Under the pieces are notes generated by a model. The model searched no databases and was not told the origin of the DNA. It saw only the letters and a program-made list of their open reading frames with translations. A program made the position numbers and the translations under genes. From contig JABMNB010000099.1 in assembly GCA_013205335.1 (NCBI GenBank), positions 1-25,240 on the forward strand: a stretch of 25,240 bases of DNA, read 5' to 3'. Positions 17,607 through 25,015 of this stretch are shown one piece after another (position 1 is the stretch's first letter; the number at the start of each line of letters is the position of its first letter). The stretch comes from Rhodospirillales bacterium (lineage in GTDB: Bacteria; Pseudomonadota; Alphaproteobacteria; Reyranellales; Reyranellaceae).

Positions 17607-18697
17607 TGGCCGACGAGGCCGCCATCGACGTCCTCTCGGCACTGGCGCCGGCGACCCTGCGGGCCCTGCACGCCATCGAATTCGCCAGCCGGCATCTCTC
17701 GCCACAGACCCTGCCGCAGATCGTCGACGCCCTCGCCGGCCGCAACGACGACCTGGGTCCTGCCCTCGCCGCGTCGCGCGCGCTGGACTGGCCGGAACGG
17801 CTGGCGCCGGTGCGCGAGCATCTCGAACGGGCGGCCCGCTTCGCCGGCGAAGCGCTCCAGGGTCTGTTGACCGCCCCTGAGGCACCGCAGCCCATCGTCG
17901 CCGCCTATCGCGCCCTGCGCGGGTATTCGCGCGCCTGCGAGGCGCTCTATCCGATGGCGTCGCATCTGCGCCCCGTGAGCCACTTCTTCCTCGAACAGGC
18001 CGCTCGCGACGACGCGGCCCTGCGGCAACGTCTGGCCGCCGCCGATCCCACGCGCGAGGGCGTGGGCTTCATGCATGTCGGCGGTCCGGCCGGCACGCGC
18101 GGCGGCTTCTCGCTCTATGTGCCGGAATACTACGACGCGGCGAGAAGCTGGCCGCTGGTCGTGGCCCTGCATGGCGGCAGCGGCAATGGCGGCGCCTTCC
18201 TGTGGAGCTGGGTCCGCGAGGCGCGCACGCGCGGCTTCATCGTGCTGGCACCCACGGCGGCCGGCGCCACCTGGTCCCTGATGGAGCCGGAAGTCGACGG
18301 GCCACGCATCGAGCGCATGGCCGCCGACGTCGCCGGCGACTGGAACATCGATGCCTCGCACCAGCTCCTGACCGGCATGAGCGACGGCGGCACCTTCACC
18401 TACGTCATCGGCCTCCGCGGCGATTGCCGCTTCACGCACCTCGCGCCGGTCGCCGCGAGCTTCCATCCGATGTTGATGACCTTCGCCGACGCCGACCGCG
18501 TCCGCGACCTGCCCATCCACATCGTGCACGGCGCACAGGACTGGATGTTTCCGCCGGAGATGGCGCAGGGCGCGCGGCGTGCGCTCGAACGAGGCGGCGC
18601 CGATGTCGTCTACCGCGAGATCGCCGATCTCTCGCACACCTATCCACGCGACGAGAATGCGCGGATTCTGGACTGGTTCCTGCCGCCCGCGACCTAA
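17606..18697 (+). CDS. Alpha/beta hydrolase with an unassigned N-terminal helical domain
   Basis: A 363-residue esterase-like protein. The C-terminal domain (about 155-363) starts with a strand leading to LHGGSGNGG (oxyanion loop, 189-196). It has the nucleophile elbow GMSDGG (Ser259), an acid in HGAQDWMF (Asp312) and the catalytic histidine in LSHTYP (His344), a phospholipase/carboxylesterase-type triad. Residues 1 to about 150 are Ala/Leu/Arg-rich, appear helical and match nothing I recognise. There is no signal peptide, so it is probably cytoplasmic. The start ATG shares one base with the GMC stop, implying coupled production and perhaps a shared substrate, such as an ester cleaved and its alcohol oxidised. 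The stop interlocks with that of the convergent ClC gene. The substrate is unknown. Confidence 0.85.
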   Translation: MADEAAIDVLSALAPATLRALHAIEFASRHLSPQTLPQIVDALAGRNDDLGPALAASRALDWPERLAPVREHLERAARFAGEALQGLLTAPEAPQPIVAAYRALRGYSRACEALYPMASHLRPVSHFFLEQAARDDAALRQRLAAADPTREGVGFMHVGGPAGTRGGFSLYVPEYYDAARSWPLVVALHGGSGNGGAFLWSWVREARTRGFIVLAPTAAGATWSLMEPEVDGPRIERMAADVAGDWNIDASHQLLTGMSDGGTFTYVIGLRGDCRFTHLAPVAASFHPMLMTFADADRVRDLPIHIVHGAQDWMFPPEMAQGARRALERGGADVVYREIADLSHTYPRDENARILDWFLPPAT

Positions 18698-20064
18698 GAT
18701 CCACGCCTGTCGTCCGAGCCGACCGGTGAAAGCACGCCGGTCGTGACCGGCGGCGGCGGCACCTGGCCGGAAAGCCGCAGAGTCCGCTCCAGCAGCAGCT
18801 CGTAGAGCGGCCGGCCGCCCAATGCCTGCGATACGGCGTTGGCCGACACGCAGGTCACGATCAGCGGCAGGATGAGCGCATAGCCGCCGGTCAATTCGGC
18901 CGCCAGCACGACACCGACCAGCGGCGCGCGAATGGACGCGGAAAACAGACCGCCCATCGCGGCGATGGCGAACGCGGCGCCCGCCAGCGGCGGCAGCGGT
19001 ACGGCCGTCTGGAGCAGCCATGCAGCGACCAGGCCCACCGTGGTGGCAAGGGTCAACAGTGGCGCGAAGATGCCGCCGGGAACGCCTACTGGATAACTCA
19101 CCATGACGCCGACGAAGCGCAACAGGCACAGCAGCAAAAGCGTCGTGATCGGCAGGTTTCCCGTGACGAGGCCGGGGATCAGCAGCTCGCCGCCGCCCAC
19201 CGCCTGTGGCAGCACCAGCGCCAGCGCGCCGATTGCGGCGCCGACCACAAGGGCCGGCACGAACGGGACCTTTCGGAACGTGTCTGCCACCCAGTCGAGC
19301 AGGAACAGCAACGTGCGATTGAAGACGATACCCAGCCCGCCCAGGAACACGCCCAACACAAGGAAGGCCGGCAGCAGCGACAGCGGCATCTCCGCATTGT
19401 CGAGCTTGAGCTGTGGCGCGGTGCCGCCGACCAGCTCCATGCCGATGGCGCTGGCCGCCGAGGCGATGATGACGGCGGTGTAGGAGCGCAACGTGTAGCG
19501 GAACTGCTTGCGTGTCTCCTCGATCACGAAAAGGATCGCCGCCAGCGGTGCGTTGAAGGCAGCCGCCAGGCCGGCCGCGGCGCCGGCCGCCAGCAGACCG
19601 CGCAACTCCGCTTCGCTGAGCTTGAAGCGCTCGGCGATGGCCTGTGCGATCGATGCGCCCATGTGGATGGTCGGCCCCTCGCGTCCCGCCACCAGGCCCG
19701 ACGACAAAGCGAGCACGCCGCCCACGAACTTCACGGGCAGAATGCGGCGCCAGCGCACTTTGCGTAGCCCTTCCATGGCGCCTTCGATTTCCTGCACGCC
19801 GCTGCCGGCCGCTTCGGGCGCAACGAAGCGCGTGAGGAGGAAGGCCGCGACCATTGCGATGGCAGCAGTCGCGGCCGCTGCGGCTATCGTGAGGGGCCCG
19901 TGCCCCAGGTACGCCACCAGCCACGACGGCCACCGGACCAGCGTATCGACGACAAGATGAAAGGCGGCGCCCAGTACACCGGTAGCCAGCCCGCAGAGAG
20001 CCGCGAGCAGGTACAAAAATGCATCGGGGATCGATTGCTCCGTCGGCCGATCCCCTGAACTCAC
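18694..20064 (-). CDS. ClC-family chloride/proton exchanger
   Basis: An inner-membrane anion transporter of 456 residues, rich in hydrophobic helices. The ion-pathway signatures are all present: GSGVQE (87-92, Ser88), GREGP (127-131, gating Glu129), GVPGGIFAP, and the Tyr in GRPLYELL near the C-terminus. Glu183 in FVIEETR corresponds to the internal proton-transfer glutamate of E. coli ClcA. With both glutamates kept it should exchange two chloride for one proton and not act as a passive channel. No CBS domains follow the membrane part. The start is GTG 20064, with a strong GGGAGG upstream. It follows bluB by 58 bp on the same strand. Known roles of relatives include acid resistance and chloride balance; nothing here shows which applies. 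Confidence 0.94.
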   Translation of the reverse strand: MSSGDRPTEQSIPDAFLYLLAALCGLATGVLGAAFHLVVDTLVRWPSWLVAYLGHGPLTIAAAAATAAIAMVAAFLLTRFVAPEAAGSGVQEIEGAMEGLRKVRWRRILPVKFVGGVLALSSGLVAGREGPTIHMGASIAQAIAERFKLSEAELRGLLAAGAAAGLAAAFNAPLAAILFVIEETRKQFRYTLRSYTAVIIASAASAIGMELVGGTAPQLKLDNAEMPLSLLPAFLVLGVFLGGLGIVFNRTLLFLLDWVADTFRKVPFVPALVVGAAIGALALVLPQAVGGGELLIPGLVTGNLPITTLLLLCLLRFVGVMVSYPVGVPGGIFAPLLTLATTVGLVAAWLLQTAVPLPPLAGAAFAIAAMGGLFSASIRAPLVGVVLAAELTGGYALILPLIVTCVSANAVSQALGGRPLYELLLERTLRLSGQVPPPPVTTGVLSPVGSDDRRGS

Positions 20065-20122
20065 GCCTACCCTCCCTTGCTGCGGCGCAATAGTGCCCGG
20101 CGAAGGGCGCGTGTCAAAAGCA

Positions 20123-20764
20123 TCAGCGCGTCAAGACGATGTCGCCGAGGTCGCTGCGCACTTCCCAATGATGGCGCTCCAGCTCGGGATCGAGATGCTC
20201 CTCGGCCGGGAAACCGAGACAGAGGTAAGCCACGAGATTCCAGCCGGCCGGCACGTCGAGCACGCGCGTCACCGCCTTGGGGTCGAGGATCGAAACCCAG
20301 CCCATGCCGATCCCGTCGGCACGCGCCGCCAGCCACAGGGTCTGGATCGCCGCCACCACGGAATAATGCAGCGTCTCCGGCATGGTCTGCTGACCGAGGC
20401 CGCTGCCGGTATGCGTGCCGTCGTCGGAGAAGACCGCGAGATGGACCGGCGCTTCCTTGAGGCCCGCCAGCTTCAGGCCGGCATAGATCGCGTGCTTCTC
20501 TCCGGCGTAGCCGGCGAGCGCCTGCTCGTTGGCCTGCGTGAAGCTCCCGACCACGGCACGGCGGCGCTCCACCGATTCGACATGCACGAACCGCCACGGC
20601 TGGCTGAGGCCGACCGACGGCGCGTGGCTCGCAACCTCCAGCAGCGCGTCGATGCGCTCGCGCGCCACCGGGTCGCTGCGAAAGCGCCGCACGTCGCGCC
20701 GCCACAGAACGAGGTCGCGGAACTCGGCCCGGAAGGCCGCGTCAAAGTCCGGATGCGTCGCCAT
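20123..20764 (-). CDS. bluB: 5,6-dimethylbenzimidazole synthase
   Basis: A nitroreductase-fold enzyme that uses oxygen to break down reduced FMN into 5,6-dimethylbenzimidazole, the lower base of vitamin B12. The 213-residue protein has the BluB hallmarks WRRDVRRF (Asp24) and HAPSVGLSQPWRF (48-59). It also has GMGWVSILDP with Ser158, the counterparts of the Asp and Ser shown to matter in the Sinorhizobium enzyme. These separate it from ordinary nitroreductases. ATG 20764 is preferred, with GGAG 3 nt upstream; GTG 20773 would add MEL. It lies downstream of the HupE-like gene on the same strand and about 0.9 kb from cobQ, which supports a cobalamin role and implies aerobic B12 synthesis or remodelling. 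Confidence 0.92.
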   Translation of the reverse strand: MATHPDFDAAFRAEFRDLVLWRRDVRRFRSDPVARERIDALLEVASHAPSVGLSQPWRFVHVESVERRRAVVGSFTQANEQALAGYAGEKHAIYAGLKLAGLKEAPVHLAVFSDDGTHTGSGLGQQTMPETLHYSVVAAIQTLWLAARADGIGMGWVSILDPKAVTRVLDVPAGWNLVAYLCLGFPAEEHLDPELERHHWEVRSDLGDIVLTR

Positions 20765-20790
20765 CAACTCCACCGCTCAATCGAATGAAC

Positions 20791-20807
20791 CGGGCGATTC
20801 TCGCCCG
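20791..20807. other. Perfect 7-bp stem-loop upstream of bluB
   Basis: CGGGCGA and TCGCCCG flank a 3-nt loop in the 102-bp gap between the HupE-like gene and bluB. It ends 26 nt before the bluB ATG on the minus strand. It could attenuate or terminate the upstream transcript. No clear T-run follows. Confidence 0.4.
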
Positions 20808-20830
20808 TCAGCAGGATGCAAGAGTAGCCA

Positions 20831-20854
20831 AACCCGGGAGAGGATGCCCCGGTT
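20831..20854 (-). terminator. Stem-loop just after the HupE-like stop codon
   Basis: On the minus strand AACCGGGG and CCCGGGTT pair over 7 of 8 positions around an 8-nt loop, starting 12 nt after the HupE-like stop and followed only by a short TT. It is a weak candidate terminator, second in a tandem with the stem-loop at 20791-20807. Confidence 0.3.
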
Positions 20855-20866
20855 CCCGCACCTGGT

Positions 20867-21496
20867 TCAGCTGATCAAACCCGCCGCTTCGATGGCGGCG
20901 ATGCCGCCCACCACCAGTACGAGGCATCCGGCGACCATCAGCCCGGTCCGCTGCGCCGGCCATCCGGTCGCGCCCAGCGTGATCGCGCAGGCTGCGACGC
21001 CGAGTGCCGTCTGGGCGACCAGCAGGCCCGAGACATAGGCGGCGATCGACACGGCATCGGCACCGTCCAGCACTGCGCCCAGCGAATAGCCGTGCACGAG
21101 CCCCGCCGCGGCGAAGAGAATCGACGCCACCAGGGGGCTCATCGGCTGGCGCAGGAGGATGAGGACGCCGATGACCATCGTCGTCAGCGCGACGAAGGCG
21201 CCATCCGCCGGAATGTCATAGGGGCTGAGCTGGATTGCCACGCCGACGATGGCGGCCAACCCGAACGCCAGCACGGGCACGATGCCCCGCGCGGCAATAC
21301 CCACCAGGATGCCGATGCCGATCATCGCGGCGAGGTGATAGATGCTGATCGTAGGGAGGCCGACGCCCTGCATGAAGCCTTCAACGAAGGTCTTCGGCGG
21401 AAACTCTTCGATCACCGTCTGGGCAAAGGCCGGCAGCTGCTGGGCCGCGAGCAACACGGCCGCCAACATTGCCAGCCATCGAGCGGAAAACGTCAT
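20867..21496 (-). CDS. HupE/UreJ-like membrane protein, possible cobalt transporter
   Basis: A 209-residue inner-membrane protein. A cleavable signal-type N-terminus (core LAMLAAVLLAA, site AFA-Q) is followed by about six hydrophobic segments. The layout FVEGFMQGVGLP ... YHLAAMIGIGIL ... GLVHGYSLG follows the HupE/UreJ family, whose members transport nickel or cobalt. The first metal motif, normally His-x4-Asp-His, is degenerate: only the last histidine (His54) remains, with Gly and Tyr at the other two places, while the later His in LVHGYSLG is kept. ATG 21496 is preferred (GGGAA 4-5 nt upstream); a TTG at 21511 is the alternative. Lying between bluB and divergent cobQ, it is more likely linked to cobalt for B12 than to nickel. 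Family placement is moderately sure and the metal is inference. Confidence 0.65.
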   Translation of the reverse strand: MTFSARWLAMLAAVLLAAQQLPAFAQTVIEEFPPKTFVEGFMQGVGLPTISIYHLAAMIGIGILVGIAARGIVPVLAFGLAAIVGVAIQLSPYDIPADGAFVALTTMVIGVLILLRQPMSPLVASILFAAAGLVHGYSLGAVLDGADAVSIAAYVSGLLVAQTALGVAACAITLGATGWPAQRTGLMVAGCLVLVVGGIAAIEAAGLIS

Positions 21497-21549
21497 CACT
21501 TTCCCGGGCAAACCTGTTTGACACGCGTCTTGGGGCGCGCCTCCTGTCC

Positions 21550-21578
21550 AGTTAGGGTCCGCGATTACCGCGCGTCAA
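21550..21578 (-). promoter_or_regulatory. Candidate promoter for the HupE-like gene
   Basis: On the minus strand TTGACG (21578-21573) is followed after exactly 17 bp by CTAACT (21555-21550). This is 5 of 6 for the -35 box and 4 of 6 against the alphaproteobacterial CTATAT -10. Transcription would start near 21543, giving a leader of about 47 nt before the HupE-like ATG. No B12-box-like sequence is visible in this leader. Confidence 0.4.
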
Positions 21579-21643
21579 CGCAATTCATCGCAGCGGAGAC
21601 GCAAGTATTGCGGATTTCCCTTATGCCATTTGATCGGAGGCCC

Positions 21644-23131
21644 ATGCCGGCACGCGCACTCATGATCCAGGGCACAGGCTCCGACGTCGGCAAATCGCTG
21701 ATGGTCGCGGGCCTCGCCCGTGTTTTCGCGCGCCAGGGCCTGAGGGTCCGGCCATTCAAGCCGCAGAACATGTCGAACAATGCGGCAGTGACGGCTGACG
21801 GCGGCGAGATCGGCCGCGCCCAGGCGCTGCAGGCGCGGGCGGCGCGCGTGGCCATCAGCGTTCATATGAATCCGGTGCTGCTGAAACCGCAGAGCGACAC
21901 CGGCGCCCAGGTCGTCGTGCAGGGCCGCGTCGTGGGCAACACCGAGGCGCGCGACTACCAGTCGATCAAGGCCGGCCTGCTCCGGGCGGTGCTCGACAGT
22001 TTCAGCCGCCTCGCCGCCGACGCCGATCTCGTGCTGGTCGAGGGTGCCGGCTCCGCATCCGAGGTCAATCTGCGCACCGACGACATCGCCAACATGGGCT
22101 TCGCGCGCGCCGCGGGCGTGCCGGTTGTGCTGGTGGGCGACATCGATCGCGGCGGCGTCATCGCGAGCCTGGTCGGCACCAAGGCCGTGATCGATCCTGA
22201 CGATGCCGCGATGATCGTGGGCTTCCTCGTCAACCGCTTCCGCGGCGATCCGAGCCTGTTCGCCGACGGCATGACGCGGATCGCAGACCAGACGGGCTGG
22301 CCGGCGCTGGGCCTCGTGCCGCACTTCGCCGACGCCGTCAGGCTGCCCGCCGAGGACGCGCTCAGCCTGCCCGGCGGCAGCGCGTCGGCTCGTGTGTCCG
22401 ACGGCGCGGTGAAGATCGTCGTGCTGGCCTATCCGCACCTCGCCAACTTCGACGATGTCGATCCGCTGCGTCAGGAGGCCGGCGTCGATGTCGCCTTCAT
22501 ACGGCCGGGAGTGCCGATCCCGGGCGATGCGGCGCTGGTCATCCTGCCCGGCTCGAAGGCCACCATCGCCGATCTCGCCACCCTGCGTGAGGCCGGCTGG
22601 GACATCGACCTCCAGGCCCATCTCCGCCGCGGCGGTCGCGTGCTGGGCATCTGCGGCGGCTATCAGATGCTGGGCCGGCGCATTGCCGACCCCCACGGCA
22701 TCGAAGGACCGCCCGGCAGCGTCGCGGGGCTTTGCCTGCTCGAGGCCGAGACCGTGCTGGGCGGCGACAAGGTGCTGGTCGAGGTCACGGGCAGGACCGC
22801 GGCAGAGGGCGTGCCGTTCAGCGGCTACGAGATGCATGTCGGCCGCACGACCACGACGGCGCGTCCGCTGCTCGATCTCGGTCAGGGCCGCACCGATGGC
22901 GCGCTCGACCCGAGCGGGCGGATCGCCGGCTGCTACATCCACGGATTGCTGGCCGATGATCGACAGCGACGTCACTGGCTGCACTGGATCGGCGCGGAGA
23001 GTTCCGGTCTCGACTACGAGGCCGGAATCGAGGCCACGCTCGACCGGCTGGCCGATCATCTCGAACAGCACGTCGACTGCGCGCGGCTCCTCGACCTCGC
23101 GCGCGTGCCGCGACTCGAGACGGCGAGGTGA
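21644..23131 (+). CDS. cobQ: Adenosylcobyric acid synthase, glutamine-hydrolysing
   Basis: Amidates four side chains of adenosylcobyrinic acid a,c-diamide, using ATP and glutamine, late in cobalamin synthesis. The 495-residue protein has an N-terminal ATP-binding dethiobiotin-synthetase-like domain with the P-loop GTGSDVGKS (10-18) and the family signature FKPQNMSNN (38-46). A C-terminal class I glutamine amidotransferase domain follows, with nucleophile Cys337 in LGICGGYQMLG and His433 in YIHGLL. ATG 21644 is chosen for the GGAGG 3 nt upstream and for agreement with family N-termini; an in-frame ATG at 21623 would add seven residues. It is divergent from the HupE-like gene. No other corrin-ring genes are in view, so the rest of the pathway must lie elsewhere. 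Confidence 0.96.
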   Translation: MPARALMIQGTGSDVGKSLMVAGLARVFARQGLRVRPFKPQNMSNNAAVTADGGEIGRAQALQARAARVAISVHMNPVLLKPQSDTGAQVVVQGRVVGNTEARDYQSIKAGLLRAVLDSFSRLAADADLVLVEGAGSASEVNLRTDDIANMGFARAAGVPVVLVGDIDRGGVIASLVGTKAVIDPDDAAMIVGFLVNRFRGDPSLFADGMTRIADQTGWPALGLVPHFADAVRLPAEDALSLPGGSASARVSDGAVKIVVLAYPHLANFDDVDPLRQEAGVDVAFIRPGVPIPGDAALVILPGSKATIADLATLREAGWDIDLQAHLRRGGRVLGICGGYQMLGRRIADPHGIEGPPGSVAGLCLLEAETVLGGDKVLVEVTGRTAAEGVPFSGYEMHVGRTTTTARPLLDLGQGRTDGALDPSGRIAGCYIHGLLADDRQRRHWLHWIGAESSGLDYEAGIEATLDRLADHLEQHVDCARLLDLARVPRLETAR

Positions 23132-23194
23132 GTGCCGCCACGAATTCCACGCCTTTTCGCACCATGCTATGAGCTTCAGCCCTTCGAGGAATCC

Positions 23195-25015
23195 GTGACC
23201 GATCCTTCGCGCAGAACCTTCATCGCCGGCAGCGCCGCCCTCGCCGCAACGGCGACGGGTGCGGCCGGCAGCGATGCACTCGCCGCCGATCCGCCGGCCC
23301 GCATCACCGGCGGCACCGAGTCGGCCTTTCCCTCCGCGGACGCGCCGGGCTCGAACGATGGCGGCTACAACATCCTCTTCATCCTGACGGACCAGGAGCG
23401 TTACATGGGCCCCGGCTGGCCCATACCGCTGCCGGGACACGAACGCCTGCGCCGCAGCGGCACCTTTTTCGAGAACCATCAGATCGCGGCCGACATGTGT
23501 TCGGCCTCGCGCGCCGTGATCTACACGGGCCTGCACATGCCGTTGAACGGCATCTTCGACAATGCCGGCCTGCCCTACCTGAAGAGCCTCGATCCCAGGC
23601 TGCCGACCATCGGCAAGATCCTGCGCAAGATGGGCTATTACACCGCTTACAAGGGCAAGTGGCATCTCAACGGCGCGATGGCGATGGAGAACCGCGCCGA
23701 CGACATCAAGGCGCTGTTCGAGACCACGATGGATCGCGACTACGGCTTCTACGATTACACCGGCGTCGGCGACTTCATCGAGGGAGCGCAGGGCGGCTAT
23801 CAGTACGACCAGATCACGGCGGCACAGGCCATCCAGTGGCTGAAGGCCAAGGGCCGGCCGATGACCGACAGGAAGCAGCCCTGGTATCTCGCGGTCAATC
23901 TCGTGAACCCGCACGACGTCATGTGGGTGAACACCGACAAGCGCGACGAGCCGCCGGTACAGGCGGTCGAGGCCAAGCTCAACATCGCCTATCCGCCGAA
24001 CGATTCGTTCTACCGGCAGGAGTGGAACGAAATCCCGCTACAGAAGACCTGGCAACAGCCCCTCGACACGCCCGATCGCGTTCCCGCGCACCGCATCTAC
24101 AAGGCCGCGAACGGCATCCTGACGGGACTGATCCCGCAGGAGGAATGGCGCATGCGGCTGCGGCAAAACTATTACTTCAACGCCATTCGCGACGCCGACC
24201 AGCAGATCGTGCAGCTCCTGGAGCAACTCGACCGGCTCGACCTCACCGACAGGACCATCGTGATCTTCACGTCCGATCATGGCGACCTGCTGGCCAGTCA
24301 CGGCGGCCTGCAGGGCAAGGGCACGACGACCTACCGCCAGCAGAACCAGGTGCCGATGCTGGTGGTCCATCCCGAAATCAAGGGCGGCCAGCGCTGCCTC
24401 GAACTCACGTCGCATCTCGATTTCGTGCCGACCATCGTCGCCCTCACCGGGAAGTCGACGGCGCCGGTGGCCGACACGATGAAACAGATGAAAGGCCAGG
24501 ATTTCTCGCCCCTGCTGCGCCAGCCGGCGACTCCCGCGTTCACGCAGAACCGCGGCGGCACCCTGTTCTGCTACAGCCAGCTCATGGTCCACGACGCGAC
24601 CTTCACGCGGACGCTCTACGAGACCCTTCTGGACAAATCGATTGCGCGCTCGGACCTGTTCCGCACCATCGAGTCGTTCCCGGTCGACTGGCGGCTGCGC
24701 GTCTGCATCCGCTCGATCGTCGACGAACGCTACAAGTTCAGCCGCTACTTCCCGTTCCGCGGCTTCAACACGCCGACGACGCTCGAGGAGCTGCGGGCCA
24801 ACAACGACCTCGAACTCTACGACCTCGTGAACGACCCCGACGAGATCGTGAACCTGGCCCACGACTTCGAGCGCAATCGCGACCTGATCGCGATGATGAA
24901 CGGCAAGCTGAATGCCCTGATCGCCCGCGAGATCGGCACCGACGACGGCAGCTTCATGCATCTCGACCAGTGGATCGACTGGAAGGACGCGAGGGCCACG
25001 GCCGTCAATCTCTGA
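23195..25015 (+). CDS. Tat-exported sulfatase (alkaline phosphatase superfamily) with CSASR motif
   Basis: A 606-residue type I sulfatase-family hydrolase. The N-terminus SRRTFIAGSAAL is a twin-arginine signal, with probable cleavage near ALA-ADPP, so the folded enzyme is sent to the periplasm. Metal ligands appear in FILTDQER (Asp66) and FTSDHGD (Asp361, His362). KGKWH (Lys153, Lys155, His157) and NPHD (His240) are the usual active-site residues. The nucleophile motif MCSASR has Cys102, the residue converted to formylglycine, with Ala in place of the commoner Pro (CxAxR instead of CxPxR). GTG 23195 is supported by GAGGA 5 nt upstream. The TDQ start resembles arylsulfatases and phosphonate monoester hydrolases, so a phosphoester or phosphonate substrate is possible. 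No maturase gene is in the window. It ends immediately beside the selO stop. Confidence 0.9.
   Translation: MTDPSRRTFIAGSAALAATATGAAGSDALAADPPARITGGTESAFPSADAPGSNDGGYNILFILTDQERYMGPGWPIPLPGHERLRRSGTFFENHQIAADMCSASRAVIYTGLHMPLNGIFDNAGLPYLKSLDPRLPTIGKILRKMGYYTAYKGKWHLNGAMAMENRADDIKALFETTMDRDYGFYDYTGVGDFIEGAQGGYQYDQITAAQAIQWLKAKGRPMTDRKQPWYLAVNLVNPHDVMWVNTDKRDEPPVQAVEAKLNIAYPPNDSFYRQEWNEIPLQKTWQQPLDTPDRVPAHRIYKAANGILTGLIPQEEWRMRLRQNYYFNAIRDADQQIVQLLEQLDRLDLTDRTIVIFTSDHGDLLASHGGLQGKGTTTYRQQNQVPMLVVHPEIKGGQRCLELTSHLDFVPTIVALTGKSTAPVADTMKQMKGQDFSPLLRQPATPAFTQNRGGTLFCYSQLMVHDATFTRTLYETLLDKSIARSDLFRTIESFPVDWRLRVCIRSIVDERYKFSRYFPFRGFNTPTTLEELRANNDLELYDLVNDPDEIVNLAHDFERNRDLIAMMNGKLNALIAREIGTDDGSFMHLDQWIDWKDARATAVNL

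Noticed and set aside
21518..21523. TTGACA on the plus strand as the cobQ -35 box
   Set aside because: No acceptable -10 hexamer lies 16-18 bp downstream (the 17-bp position reads CTCCTG).
21497..21643. Possible cobalamin riboswitch between the HupE-like gene and cobQ
   Set aside because: The gap is about 147 bp for both directions, too short for a full B12 riboswitch in each, and I see no B12-box-like sequence on either strand. A covariance-model scan would settle it.
21575..23914. A 779-codon open frame on the minus strand opposite cobQ and the sulfatase
   Set aside because: It is antisense to CobQ and runs across the intergenic gap into the next gene; its length is explained by high GC and scarcity of stop codons.
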